This document shows, one piece after another, positions 48,257-60,876 of a stretch of DNA of 64,000 bases. Made by a program: the position numbers and the translations under genes. This DNA comes from Phycomyces blakesleeanus NRRL 1555(-). Its lineage: Eukaryota; Mucoromycota; Mucoromycetes; Mucorales; Phycomycetaceae. The notes below the pieces were generated by a model that saw only the letters and a list, made by a program, of their open reading frames with translations, made no database searches and was not told the DNA's origin. The stretch lies in contig NW_017265175.1 in NCBI RefSeq assembly GCF_001638985.1, positions 5,870 to 69,869 on the forward strand. The letters run 5' to 3'. Within the stretch, counting starts at the first letter, position 1; the number at the start of each line of letters is the position of its first letter.

Positions 48257-49015
48257 ATATAAATTAGATTATCCTTGAAAATAATAATAACACACACATA
48301 TATATATATTATATACAAGTACACATTTTTTGACACATAAAACAATACGCATACGCATATACATACACACTATACTATATTATATTATATAAAATAAGGG
48401 TACAATATTGGCATCAACCTTGTAGCATTTACTTTATCCATATATGCATATATTCAACACTTTAATACATATTATAAAATACTCACGAAAGGCGATCACA
48501 GAAGGTGCTTACAGAGTGTTTGATTGATCGACCATATTTAGAAATCATAAAAGTCCAAAGAAAACAAATAGGGACGACATTTCTGATGCTTAAATATATA
48601 AAGATATTTTTCTTTGCTTTGAGTATCACTACCACCTATGAAGAATGTATACATCTATTATTTTTATTGCCTTGACTGGCTTTACTTCTTTCTTCCAATA
48701 CCTTATTTGCTTTTATAAGCTGGTCTATGTCTTTACTCAGAACAATATTTTGTATGCTTGATCGTGCGCTTCGTAAGCATCATTTTATTTGAATCAGTTA
48801 TCTTTTGTAGTCTCTTTTATATTAAGACATAAATTCATTCTCCACCCAAGATTCACAATCCTATGCCACACCTTTAACTACACTACCAAAAAGAAAAAGA
48901 AAAAAGACGCCTACCCATCTACCTACTCATTCATTCACCCATACATACCTTCCTCCATCCTCAGCTCAATAAATAAAAACAAGACTAAAATTACCAATAA
49001 ACCAATAAAAGAAGA
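48257..49015. other. Intergenic spacer
   Basis: 3' flank of ARG8 (CA/TA microsatellite at about 48289-48312) and 5' flank of the USE1-like gene. The open frame at 48789-49118 overlaps the USE1 start in another frame and is not supported. Confidence 0.5.
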
Positions 49016-50587
49016 ATGGTGTCAACAGACGAAATCAATCTTCACAGACTGCTCATCAGTTGCGAGAAAAAGATTAAGCAAGAAAATGTTGATCTTTGGA
49101 CAGGATCCGAAAAGATAAAGTTTGCTACGGTCAGTCTCAACAAATGATAATAATACAAATAAAAGCAACCAAACGTAATCAGATTCAAGAGATTATTGCT
49201 CTCTCTCTTTTTTTTTTTAAAAAAAAAACCAATCACCAATTTATGACCATTTGAACCATTAAGATTTTGTTTCTTGTTTATTAAATTATAACATTATATA
49301 TATACCAATAAAAACGTATATTGTGGATTCACAGTATGTAAAGTATCTCCAAACTCTCATTGCACGTTCTGGTCTTGCTCAAAGGTAGATATTAATTTGT
49401 TCATCCATCCAGCATGTGGATTTGCATCTTAAGATGTACTAATGATTTTAATAGTCGAAGATATAATGAGCGAATTAATTCCCTAGCAGAAGCAGTGTCA
49501 TTGCACACGATGGTAACTTTTAAATAATTTCAAGTAATAATAATAAATAGAATATAATATAAAGTAATATAAAATATAATAAAGTTTAATTAAACAATTG
49601 TATATATATAAGCAAGTGGATGTAGAAAAGGGTATTGCAGAAGCCAGAGCTACCAAAAAAGTTTTGCTTGATAGCCTGCAGTCCCAAGAAGCACCTGAGC
49701 CTGATTGGTTCTTGAATCTCAAGGAAGAGATGGCTAGAGAAAAAGAACAAGATGAAAAGGCAGCAAGACTAGAAGACGAAGCGGAAGAGGAGGAAATGAT
49801 GGAAGATATGCTGAGTGAAAAAGTACCCACTCCTCAAGGTAAAGAAAGAAGAAAATAACGGTCTACAATAAACGCGAAGAAAAAGCAAGTCCTTTTTTGT
49901 TGCCGTTGCAAGCTACTTTAATTGATTACAAAACTAATACCTATTTGTATGTGTGTATTTGTATTCATTATTTTATTATAGTTCCAATTGAAAAGCCAGA
50001 TATTAGACAACGACATGGGTAAAGTGAAGAAAGTTAGACATTTTCATTTCGTTATATATATATACATATATATTTGAACAATGGAATTTGCGTGTGATTT
50101 ATTTGATCCGATAATTTAATGGTTTTGTATTCTGTGCGTAGACCTAATATTACTCGCGAAGAAGAGACCTCCAATATTGAGCATGTTCTCCAGCACCATC
50201 GCCAAATGCACGATGAGCTCACAACCGATCTCGGACGAATGGCAAAGCAGCTGAAGATGAACACCGTGAGATTTGGTGATACATTAGCCAAGGATGATAT
50301 GGTAAAAATAAAAATGAATAAGAATATATGTATAATATTTATACACTCTATTTTAATATACTATTATATGATTCTTTGTGTGTGTGTGTGTGTTTTAGGT
50401 ACTTCGAGATGCTCAGGAAGCAGTAGAGACCAACTTGGAGCGCATGCAGAGAGAAGGCAAGCGTCTAGAGATCCACAATTCAAAATCGTGGGGAACCAGT
50501 TTCATGACTATGGGAATTGTGTTATTTGTTTGTATTGCGTTTATTCTGGTCTTTTTGACAATTAAACTTCTTCCCAAGGCAAAATAA
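49016..50587 (+). CDS. USE1: USE1-like ER SNARE (Qc-type, retrograde Golgi-ER traffic)
   Basis: Tail-anchored SNARE acting with Sec20, Ufe1 and Sec22 in Golgi-to-ER retrieval. Seven exons: 49016-49129, 49335-49384, 49455-49512, 49613-49838, 49982-50018, 50142-50301 and 50399-50587, total 834 nt for 277 residues. The N-terminus 'MVSTDEINLHRLLISCEKKI' and 'FATYVKYLQTLIARSGLAQ' fits USE1. The SNARE helix runs from 'NIEHVLQHHRQMHDELTTDL' through 'VLRDAQEAVETNLERMQREG'. A single hydrophobic anchor 'MGIVLFVCIAFILVFLTIKL' is followed by a short Lys tail. The middle contains a highly charged Glu/Lys segment. Every junction keeps phase. The gene symbol is given on architecture; exon 1's donor is GTCAGT. 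Confidence 0.82.
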
Positions 50588-52947
50588 AAACAGAAATAAA
50601 AACAAAAATAAAGTAAAATCTTAATAATAATATAAGATATATACAGATATATTATTATTTTCTGCATTTTACAATTGAATGATAGCAATGGAAATCAGTC
50701 AAGGAGTACAAGAAAAAGAAGAAGAAGAAGTAATTCATTTATATATAAGTGCGTATGAAGCAACTGGTAAAAAGCACATCCACATACAAACATAAAGATA
50801 TATATATATATATACATAGGATTAGAAATATGAATAGGTTTCGGAAACTTGATTTCTGTGAAAGTCGGACCTAGTTTGTTTTCTGCACTTCTTTTACAGA
50901 TAATTAAAATAAATTTAATATAAATTAAATAAATTATGATAAATTTGCTTTCGGGTATTTCTTTAGCTTCTTTTAGCAGAATTTTGACAGTGACAACTAC
51001 AAGGGAGCTAAGGAAGTGTATATGCCTTTAACATATACCGGTAGCTTTCTTTAAATGATAACGATAGTGATAATTATAATAGAAATGATGATAACATTGG
51101 TGTATACACCAAAAGGTAAAGATTTATACTTTACAGTTTGAGTACACCATAAAATAAAATAAAGTAAAGACAATATCACACACATACACACACACACACA
51201 CGGCGTATTCTGTTTTCTTGGAAATAATAAACTTTTTGTTTGTGTTGCCATGGCGGTGCAACTTTGAAGAGTCTAAATATTATATACACATAAAAAAATG
51301 CTGCCTCTATATCTTTTTTTTTTTTTAAAAAAGATAAAATTTATTATTGGGGGTTTCCAATTATATCTACACATGTATTCTATTACGGGGTTTATTTTAT
51401 TCTATCGCATCTTAAACTGTTCCTTTTCTGGCATTTAATTTGCACTGTTTTATCGCAAGTTTTGTCTTAAAAATAAATAAATGCGCTAAAAACGTAATAA
51501 TTAATGCAGAATATCGAAAAAAGTTAAATCCCAAAAATAAATAAATTAAAAATACGATAGATGAAAAAACCCCGTCTTTTTTTTTTTTTTTTTTTTAAAA
51601 AAAAGAAATTTTAACTGTAATATGTATATATATATAAAAACAAAACGTTTCTTTTTAAACTTTGATTTTCTGCAACTAAAGTAAACCCAAATTAAAGTAG
51701 ATAAATAAATAGATAGATAAATAGATAAATAGATATATAAATCAATTGATATATAAATTAAAGGGAAATAGATATATATATAAGTATACAAAATGAACAA
51801 GCTACAAGCTCATTTACACTCAACCCTTGTGTATGTGTGTGTTTTTGATTCCACGTTTTTTTTTATAGTTTTCTTCTTGCTTCTTCTTCTTCTTTTTTAT
51901 AATTTTTTTATGTACCGAATAAACCTTAGTGGTTACGTGTCATCAAAATAATAATAATGATAATGATAATGATGATATCAGCTCTCTCTATTTATTTATT
52001 TTTTTTTAAAAAAAGGAAGGATCTTAAGAAGATGCTTTATAAAGAATATAAAATATCAGGTAATTAAATATATGCAAAGTACATAAAAGAAGACTGTAAT
52101 GGTTGTCTTTTGCAAGATGTATAAAAAAGAAAAATATTAAAGAGACGGAGATTTAAACATATAACATAAATATATATATTTCCCTTTAAATAATTATTTC
52201 AGGGGGCGACCTGGAAAAGGGTTTTTACCTTCTCACGTCCTTGATGTCATGGAAACCATTATAATCTCTATTTATTTATTTATTTATTTTTAATCCGAAC
52301 CATCGCACAGTGTGGGACAAGGGTCCTGATTTCGTTCTACTCCAAATCAAAGGTACCTTGGGGTACACATCTTTAAAGCAACCCAAAAAGAGTTTTATAT
52401 ATTACATATTTGAAATGTCAGATTCTGATATATAGATATATTACACGTATACTTACGCACATAATAATAATAATAATAATAATAATAATATTTTATAGTC
52501 AAATGACTGTCATTGGAATGCATTTATGTTGTTCTCAATGAGCTCTTGTACATATCATAAATTATTGATAAAATTATACTATACTTCTTTGAGAAAAGCA
52601 AATCAAAATGGAGCAAAATTGAAGATTCGATTCTTTTGATCTTTTGTAATAAACCCAAAAAAAAAGAAGAAGAAGGGAGGAGAAAGATAAGGAGGAGAAA
52701 GATAAGGATAAGGAGGATAAAGATGGTGTTGATGGAGAGGAAGAGGAGGAATAAGGTGTTATTATTATTAATTTTTTTTCCTTCTTTCTCTTTCCCTTTT
52801 CCCTTAACTAGCTAATTATATATGTATATATATTAAAGAAAAACGGAAAGAGTAAGAATAAGAAGGATGTTAATTTGATTTGATTTGATTTGATTTGATT
52901 TAGGTTGATTTGGATTTGGATTTGGATTTGGATTTGGCTGGTCTTCT
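50588..52947. other. Intergenic region with simple repeats and T/A palindromes
   Basis: About 2.4 kb between the convergent USE1-like and YPD1-like genes. Simple repeats: TA runs (50801-50815), CA run (51180-51200), AAT triplets (about 52460-52492). Perfect T-run/A-run palindromes lie at about 51314-51332, 51577-51604 (T20-A8) and 52000-52014. A (TTGAT)n then (TTTGGA)n array at about 52873-52938 reaches the YPD1 stop codon. A possible tiny gene is listed separately at 50682-51054. Confidence 0.5.
50682..51054 (+). CDS. Possible tiny spliced gene, unknown
   Basis: ATG at 50682 opens 'MIAMEISQGVQEKEEEEVI' and 'HLYISAYEATG', followed by a GTAAAAAG donor. A TATGAATAG acceptor continues in frame with 'FGNLISVKVGPSLFSALLLQ'. 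A later segment 'NFDSDNYKGAKEVYMPLTY' reaches a TAA at 51052-51054, but the donor joining the last two pieces is not canonical. No family recognised. It may be chance. Confidence 0.25.
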
Positions 52948-53687
52948 TTAGCGAGCTTCTTGGACATCATAAAAGTTCTTCAGATATTCTTCAGCTTCAG
53001 AGTATTCAGCCTTGACCTGAGGTAATAGAGGTGTAATTTTGGCCAGAGCTTCGGCCTCTTCTAGCTTTTCACCCTCCTCATTCTGACGGTTTCCAATATT
53101 CTGGATCTTCTCGCAAGTTGCCTTGACCTTTCTCAATCCAATTGCAGCAGAACTTCCCTTGAGAAAATGTCCTAGGCGTGAAAGTTCTGAAAGATCCTTC
53201 TTGTCTCTGTAGAAAGACAAAGTCAATTAATGAGTTAAACACAAGAAGCAAAAGGAAGAAAGAGCACTATATATACATATATACTTACAGTGCAGCATCC
53301 ATGTCATCAAATGTGGCCTCTGCTTGTTCAAAGTAGTTGAGTACAATACTGTATGAGAAATCATGATCGTCTTCATCGTCCATGTCCAACAGCTGATCAA
53401 AGGTATTCATGTCAATTAGGTCTTCGGCATTCAACACTCGTGCCTCATTGCTCTCTTCTGAATGCTTGGATTCGTTATCTGATGCATCGTCGTCGTGTTC
53501 TTCTTTATCCTTTGTACTTGTAGGTGTTGGGGGCTTTTTGTTTGTTTTATACGTGTACATTCATTTGGTCATTTAGTTGTAGGTCTATTAGGTTTGTTCA
53601 TTCTCGGGTAGGAGTACCTCTCACCTTTTGGTTTTCAATGTCCTTGGTTGGCAATGGAGAGCGAGCATTGGTTTCTTTGGCTGACAT
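52948..53687 (-). CDS. YPD1: YPD1-like histidine phosphotransfer protein
   Basis: Phosphorelay intermediate that carries a phosphate from a hybrid histidine kinase (Sln1-type) to response regulators (Ssk1/Skn7-type) in osmotic and oxidative stress signalling. Three exons: 53625-53687, 53289-53533 and 52948-53206, total 567 nt for 188 residues. The acidic N-terminal tail (Asp/Glu/Ser-rich) is longer than in yeast. The HPt four-helix domain starts 'LIDMNTFDQLLDMDDEDDHD' and contains the phospho-His motif 'SRLGHFLKGSSAAIGLRKV' with the conserved Lys and Gly-Ser. The C-terminal helices include 'VKAEYSEAEEYLKNFYD'. Introns use GTGAGA and GTAAGT donors. Convergent with the USE1-like gene. Confidence 0.93.
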
Positions 53688-54899
53688 GTTTTCGAGACAA
53701 CAATATGTATATATATATATGTGTGTGTGTGTGATATAAAATATATATTAAATTAAATTATATTATATTATATTATAATATAATTTATTTATATAGAAGA
53801 AAAAAACGCAAGAGAGAAAAGAGAGAAAGAAAAAGAAAGAGAGAAGGAAAAAGAAAAAAAAAAGAAAAAAAAAAGGGACAGGTGGTGCAAAATCTGTAAA
53901 GGATAAAATGAGAAAGTCAAAAAAAAAAGAAAGAAAAAAAAAACGAAGCAACAAGGCTTTCGCGATTTTTATTTTATTTTTTTTCTTTAGAATAATATAT
54001 ATATATAAAATTATACTAAAAGGCGAAATTATTACGTGAACTGTTAAAGAAGTCTATTTGCACCACGCCGGTTTTGCATTTGCGTCATTGATATAGAAAA
54101 ATAGATAAAGAAGAACATATTATATAATGTATACAATTGAAGTATATTGGTTTTTCTATTTCTTTGTTATCTGACCAGGCCTGACGTCTACAAACATCAA
54201 ATTAAATAGTAAGTGAGGTCTAGATTAATTAGAACAAAAGGAAAAAGAAAAGACTACCAGACAAGCTGAAGGTTGAAAACGGCCGGTTTCATCAGAATGC
54301 AGAACACAAAATATAAATAAGAAGAGGGGGATCTAGATTTAATGGATTTTATCTCTTTGTTTGTATGCAGACCTGTACATATAGTCACATCAATACATAG
54401 AATTGATACACATGATACACCTGATATACACATTGGCATTGGTATTGGGATAGACATTAGTCAATTCACCTAGTTGTGGTTGACCAGTTTGGGGGGGGGG
54501 GGGGTTTATTAATTACTATTCCCATGTAAGGTAAATATCTTGTTACTTTAAAGGGAAATCCTCAAAAGTCTAGCCTTTCACTAAACATACCTCCAAACAA
54601 TAAGATAGTGGTGGTTAAATATTGGGATTTTGACAGCCAATACATGTATACATATGTATATAGTTTATCATTGATAGAATTTATGATGATCTATCATAAT
54701 TATACGAACAGACATTCAAAAGCCATCTCATAAATTGAAGCCATTATTTCAATACAAACATAAACATAAATACATACAAAGACAGGTTTTTTTTTTATTA
54801 TTTTTGATTTACATTAATACTAAATACTATACAAAAAATAGACAAGTCTACACGTTTGTGTTTAGTGCCCAGGTTAAATATTATATTTTATTGGGATCT
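53688..54899. other. Intergenic spacer with homopurine tract and poly-G run
   Basis: Promoter side of the YPD1-like gene (TA and GT microsatellites near 53706-53733; A/G-only stretches about 53797-53880 and 53919-53945) and 3' flank of the SQS1-like gene. A run of about 14 G lies at roughly 54491-54504. No gene seen. Confidence 0.5.
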
Positions 54900-55463
54900 T
54901 TAATGTCCAAGACCAGTACGGTTGTGTCTGAAAAAGGCTTGTACTGGTGCCTTGATTCCTTCGTTTGTAGCACCAATCGAATCTCCTTGACTCCACCTAT
55001 TATAATTATTAGTAATAATAATAATAATAACATTTTTGAAAAATAAATAAAGTAAAAAAGCATATCTTTGTAGTGTAGTGCAATGTGTCAAGCTCACTAG
55101 AGATCCATATACCACTTACCCCAAGCTAGCCAGCATGCGATGTCCCTTGTTTGTCTCGTCAATGGGTGCCGCACCTGACCCTACTACTCCACCCATAGGT
55201 AGCTGCCTTTCGCCATCATACTCTCCTCGACGATTTGATCTCTTGGGTCGTTTTGGAGCAGGAGCCTTTGACTTTTGGCGCTCACGATTTTCTTGCTTGC
55301 GAGTCTGTATTTTGTTATTTTGCGACATTGATGAAACCAATCCCTCATCGCCTTTTCCTTCTGGAAGGACATTCAAGACTTTTCGGATAAAGAGTTCAAT
55401 GTGTTCTTGGCTAGAAGGCACATTTGTTTTGTTTGTTCTTACCAACACAATGTTTCTACACAT

Positions 55464-55499
<36 letters not shown>

Positions 55500-58400
55500 T
55501 GTTAATATCTTTTTTTTTTTAAAAAAAAAAGAGTTTCTCAAGGGACAAATTTGGACCTTAAAAAATTAATAGGCAAGACCTGTCAAATCTTAAAGTTCAA
55601 ACTTGTCCACCAGGAGAAAGTAAAAAGGACCCCTCTTTAAAGAATTAAACACTGTCTATATGTAGAGTGTAGACTATATATGTATTTCAATTAACTAACT
55701 TACCCAGAGGAAGGTGAACCTGTAGTTCTCAAGGCAATCTCATAAAAGTTCCCCAAAAGGCTAAATTGCTTTATATAAGGCGAGAAGTTTTGTGGCAATA
55801 TTAACCTTAATAGATATATAATTGTAAATTAGAAACAAGAAACCAACAAGAGAAAAAAAAGGAGTATTCTATGAGTGATTATATATATGTCGTCTACTTA
55901 CTCGGGATCCTCTGCATTCTGCGCAAAGCCTTTCAAAGTTCTAGATAATAATTAAGGGGTACTCAAACGAAAATAATAATAATGATAATGATAATGGTAA
56001 TAATAATACAAATTTTAATACTAGCAATACCAAGTAAGAATCAAAAAATAAATATAAAAAAAATTGGATAATTTCTTTGAACTTTTATTAACATTACTTG
56101 GTATTGCTATTATCATCATTACCATTACCGTTACCATTACCATCATTATCATTGTTTTCGTTTGACTCCCCCAATATTATTTGGTCAATTCACACATTCA
56201 GACGCATAAAAATCATAAGAGAGAGAAAAAAGCCCTCTATCTATTCGTAACAATTGGCTTACCTATTGATTTGCCATAATTTAGTCACTGGGACACGACT
56301 TGGTTGAGCTGAGTAGCGTATTCATAAAAGAGAGGGATTAGTTTATTGCATAATTATATCATGCTTGTGTTGATATTAGAGATGTCGTTGAGTTATGGTG
56401 AATTAACTACTACTACTACTATACTGTATGTTTATCGTGTTTGTTTCTCTTGATTTAAATAAGTTTAAATTTTGAATTTGCCACAAATAACCCTCCCATT
56501 GCTCGGTATTTTAGATACCGAAACAATTAAAGATCAGAACTGCCTTATTTGGGTTTTGTGGCGAATTCACATCAATTTGCCACAGGTCAACACCCTCTCT
56601 ATTATTATCTTTATTTTATTTCATCTTACATTTCTTCCGAGATAGCCAGCTAGGTGCAACACCATGATAGCTATTATAGCTGTTGTTGTTGTCGGGTGAG
56701 GTACCTTGCTCATCAACTTCATTGTCGCTCAGTGTTAAGTTAATGCAATCTTGCGCGTCATAGTAAACCGATCCATCTTCATCAGATGGATAATCATAGT
56801 AATCTTCCATTGTTTCTTTGCTATATGTACGCTCTATGGCATCAACATCAATTATATCTACGCCTGAATAACCCTTGGTTTTTTGGTACTGCGCAGGAGT
56901 AAGCGAATTAGCGTATCTCAGTATTCTCTCGAAATCTTTGGGCGATACTTTAGATCCGTTGAAGAGATGCTGAGCGGGTTCTTTTTCTCTAGCTTCAAAT
57001 TCAGCGTCAAGGTCGTCCATTTCCTCTTCTGCATGGTTCTGGTATTCTGCAGGATCACGCGAGCTAGAAAACTTCAGCAATGCTTCAAGATCTTGGGGAG
57101 ACAATACTTCACAGTTGTAAATATAGTCCTCCAATCTTTCTTCTTCAGCCTTTTCTTTTCCTTGTGCAGCAGCAGTATTAGCTGATGCACCTCGTTTGTT
57201 ACGCTTATTATTGTTCCCTTTTGTCGAACGTTGTTCTTCTGACGAGCTGATGTATATATCATCTCCAGGAATGATCCTCGACTCGGCTCTTTTTCTGTAC
57301 CTATCTCTGCGTTGCTTTTGTGGTGTCGTCTGTTGGCTCGAGTTTTGTGGTTTATTATCTTGCCGTTTAGCCTGAGTTTGTGTACTGTCTTTAGTTGGAG
57401 CACGGAAGAAAGCACGGTCGTTTGTAATATTCAGATCCATATTCGTATCCTCATTGATATTAATATCCATAGTCTTTTTCGTATTCGTATTCGTGTTTGT
57501 GTTTGTGTTTGTATTCATGTTATCCAAATATATTGATGATAATCCAGTATCATTGATTGCTGATGGCGCAGAGTCAAACACGAAATCAAGCATACTACTT
57601 TGAGACATATCTTCCTCTAAAACAGCTTCTCCGACGTTGTCTATAATTTCACACACACACACACACAGATATATTTATATCTTGTTAATCAATCGAAATT
57701 ATCGGGGTTATCATAACAAAAACCTTACCTTGATTATGATGTGCCTCTAAAATACTGGGGTCTGAAACGAACCCCAAGCAGCTAAGGACAGATTTTGAGT
57801 GAAAAGGACTAATATTGGCAGAGTCTTGATCAAGAGCAGTCGATTCGGCATAACCTGGGATACGGAAAACATCCTCCACATGACCGCTATTTGCATAGTT
57901 AGACTTGTTTTCGTAAGAGTCTAACACATATCCTTTAATTAGTATATCTACTACTATTATTTCATTTCTTCTCTCTTTTTGGATTTTGTTTTTCGAAAAG
58001 CATCGTGCTTACCTCTTGATACCATGTGCTGGTTACCATACTTTTGAGTCATGTATTCCTCTTCGTCATCTTCAAATCCATATTCGTCTTTGTCAATATC
58101 ATCGTCTTCGTCAGTATGCCCTAAATCAGAATCATCTTCAATAATCCGTGATTGATATCTGCTTCGTCCGGTCTGCATATTGTTTTCGTCTGAGTCGAGA
58201 AATCCACGGATATTGCTTCTTCCTCCTCCTCCACCACCACCTTCTCTACCACCTCTACGTCTACCTCTTACTCCTCCTCCGCCTCGACCTATAAGTGTAT
58301 TATTAGTATTGTTAGGATAATAACATTATCTTCCGCTATGAAAGGCTCCTGCTCTTGTACAAGAGCTTTAATTCAGTAATATCGAATTGTTCTCTTTTAC

Positions 58401-58512
58401 CATTCTGGGCTGAGCCGTAGATCCTGGAAGATGAGTTTCCTGCATTGTACGCTCTACTTCTACCTCTCTGTTGAACAGCGGTTTGGCGTCTTGGTCTTGA
58501 GCTCTTTGGCAT
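54900..58512 (-). CDS. SQS1-like G-patch protein (RNA-helicase cofactor)
   Basis: Large multi-exon minus-strand gene from MPKSSRPRRQTAVQQ (58512) to '…GLGH' stop (54900). An N-terminal Arg/Gly-rich segment 'GGGGVRGRRRGGREGGG' comes first. A long acidic low-complexity middle follows, with a six-fold NT dipeptide run and repeats around 'SPQDLEALLKFSSSRDPAEY' and 'SPKDFERILRYANSLTPAQY'. After it comes 'RVPVTKLWQINR', and then a possible R3H-like region 'LILPQNFSPYIKQF'. The C-terminal G-patch reads 'KGHRMLASLGWSQGDSIG' and 'GIKAPVQAFFRHNRTGLGH'. SQS1/Pfa1 in yeast stimulates the helicase Prp43 through its G-patch. The ORF ending at 56616 is bridged by a GTAAGATG donor near 56640 to a CTACTCAG acceptor near 56320, which restores frame and links it to the R3H/G-patch exons. 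Two adjacent genes are the alternative. Confidence 0.72.
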
Positions 58513-58852
58513 GTTAAATCGAATGTAACTAGGATGATGAATGTGTCTTTTGAATGTGTGTGTGTGTGTGTGTGTGCCTTGCAACGATGATTATTTTCTA
58601 TTAATTTTTCTTTCTTTCTTTCTTTCTTTCCTTTCTTTTTTTAAAGAAAAAAATTAATAGTCACAGTGCGAGATATAAATCTGACTGTGCAGATTTCACT
58701 TTCACTTTTATGCACTGGGTTACAGTATTGCTACATTGAATTCAGATGATGTTAGTTTTTTTTTCTGGGCGAATCAAAATTAATTTTTTAAAATTTTGTT
58801 TCCCTTTTTTGAACAAAGGAAAAATACAATTGAGACCAAAAAGAGTGAATGT
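58513..58852. other. Spacer between SQS1-like gene and Fanzor relic
   Basis: Contains GT run at about 58555-58576 and CTTT/TTTC pyrimidine run at about 58606-58635. If the neighbouring relic was a Fanzor element its guide RNA would have lain around its 3' end, that is in or near this spacer. No conserved structure is evident by eye. Confidence 0.4.
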
Positions 58853-60876
58853 TCAGACTTTTTTTTTTACCTGTAAAAATCTAAATACCAGAAAGGGAAA
58901 CCGTCTTTGATACGGCAATTTTTGTTTGGTGTAATTATTTCTATTGAAAGGAAGGGAGTGTCCACCTCTCCAGGTCAACTGGGTAATCTTCATCATGTTT
59001 GACGATGTATTCGCATCCCTCCGCCAAAGTTTTTGATGTTCATCGATGGTAAGAACTATCAAATCGCCGTTCCTTTCTTTTCTCTTCAAGGATGTGTAAA
59101 AGAGTCCAGTGACTCCACATTTCAACCCCTTCAAGCGGACCAAGTCTTACCGAACATACCGACTCCAGATACAACTAAGGGCACCTTTGACCTGTAGTTT
59201 TTAAAGTTGCTCTCTTTATAGGATACAATAGTATTTATAGATGCTTTTTCAGTAAAGATAAACATGATACCACTCTACTGGTTTTTAAACTCAAATACCT
59301 TGGCATACTTTTCTTTAAAACTCTTTTTTCTTTCCCTTTTCCTTTCAGCTTTCTTCTTCTTAAGATTCTATTGTACTTCTTAGTCCCACCAAGCAATATA
59401 TCCATCAGCAGCTCTGGTGCCCTTTGCTTTCCTCAATACAAGAAGAACCGGTTTTTTACTGTAGCAGCACTGTAAAAATTGAATAGCGTTTCCAAGTTTT
59501 CGCAGATGTAAGCAACATATTGCAAATATTCTTCTGGGCCAAAAGTCCTATTGGTTGGGATCACGCTTTCTATGATGCTAATTCCGTGCTCTTTCTTTAA
59601 CTTGTTCATTTAAGAGCTGTATTTTGTTGAACCAGCCATGGGATAGTATTCTTTAGTGGTGCATCATCGACCATCACGGTCTAAATCAGCTACTGCACAA
59701 AAAAAACGGGGTTTCTTCCGGGGGGGGTCAACTGATATTGGGAGATGTGATTCTTCAACTTCTCGACTACCAAAATCATCAAGTTTGAGATCAATTTGAT
59801 TAATCTTGGTAGCCATTTCCTTCTGGTCGCTTCGTCTTTTGTAGATCAAAAAAATCGACACTGAGGACGTCCAACCTGACCAAGTTTCCAAACATTTGCT
59901 TATTTTTTACATTTGGAATTATACTTTCAATTCTAGAAGTGTGTTTGTTTTAATTATTATGATATCAAGCTTCTTTTTTTTTACTTGTTTGAATTCTCAA
60001 TGCCTGGAACTGTAATAAATTTTTTAAGAAAAAAACCGAAGTTGTTCGTTGTAACCTCTTGGCAACCTTTCACCAAGAAGAGACACGGATAATGTGTTTA
60101 CAGACAAAGTTAAAGAACGCCTGTGCAAGGAAAGGGTGGGGAACACACTAAATATTTGTGGAAGAGGCAGTCTCTTCACATCGTACTCGCAGTGGCTGTT
60201 ATGTTTAGATTCAATTAAAGAAAACAAGCACGGCTGTAAATGAGTGAATCTTCCTGGAGCTTCTGACAGAGTCTTCAGTATTACTCTATTATCTAGAATG
60301 TCCCTCAAAAGCTGGCAGAGTCCAACAAATTTCTGTCTGATTATATCGTCATTTATGGTGCTATTTTCTGGCAGCACCGGATCCCCTTGGCAGATAAATT
60401 GATAACAGTATCTTACAGCAATATTATGAACGTCGTTTGGATTCATGCTATGCAAGTTTTTTGTTTTTCGTAGCAAACACCTAATATTTGTTTAGCTCTT
60501 CATTACTATTTTTACGCATTGACTGCTTTTCTTACCACAAACATGATTTGAATCTGGTACCGAAGATAGCGGATCAATCTATTTTCAAAGGTCTCGATAA
60601 TTACATTCTAATATGAAGTGATTACCTTTGTACACGCCTCAGCGAGACATTGGCTTGCTCCACCGATTAAAGCTATTTCATAACATGCCCCAGGAGTTGA
60701 GACACTAGAGTGCCACTTTTAGGCTTTTTGTTATTAATAAGTTGACAGATGCTGCACCAAAACTGCTGCCTGAAGATAAAACCTGGCACAGATTCGTTGG
60801 AATTTTGTAAGAGATGATGATCTACAAACAACTTTGTCCAGTAGATTGAGTGCCTTATTGAATTGCAGCAAGACAC
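58853..60876 (-). pseudogene. Degenerate Fanzor (eukaryotic TnpB-like RNA-guided nuclease) gene
   Basis: Minus-strand blocks in the order seen in fungal Fanzor proteins. N-terminal blocks: 60673-60876, 'GFIFRQQFWCSICQLINNK'; 60050-60476, 'DPVLPENSTINDDIIRQKF', 'FTHLQPCLFSLIESKH', 'KRLPLPQIFSVFPT'. A RuvC-I-like motif 'SVDPPRKK' lies at about 59720 (family V-D-P-G-R). Then come 'TTKEYYPMAG', 'ESVIPTNRTFGPEEYLQYV', 'KNRFFLY', 'GKQRAPELLMDILL', 'LKGLKCGVTGLFYTSLKR', 'LIVLTIDEHQ' and the RuvC-III-like 'LWRRDANTSSNMM' (about 59020). At least three in-frame stops and shifts break it. The Cys4 zinc ribbon expected between 'DEHQ' and 'LWRRD' is absent. Family assignment is from motif memory. Confidence 0.68.

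Noticed and set aside
48789..49118. Open frame overlapping the USE1 start
   Set aside because: It overlaps the well-supported first USE1 exon in a different frame and is Lys/Ser/Thr low-complexity.
53763..53954. Minus-strand Phe/Leu-rich open frame
   Set aside because: It is the translation of an A/G-only tract and has no coding character.
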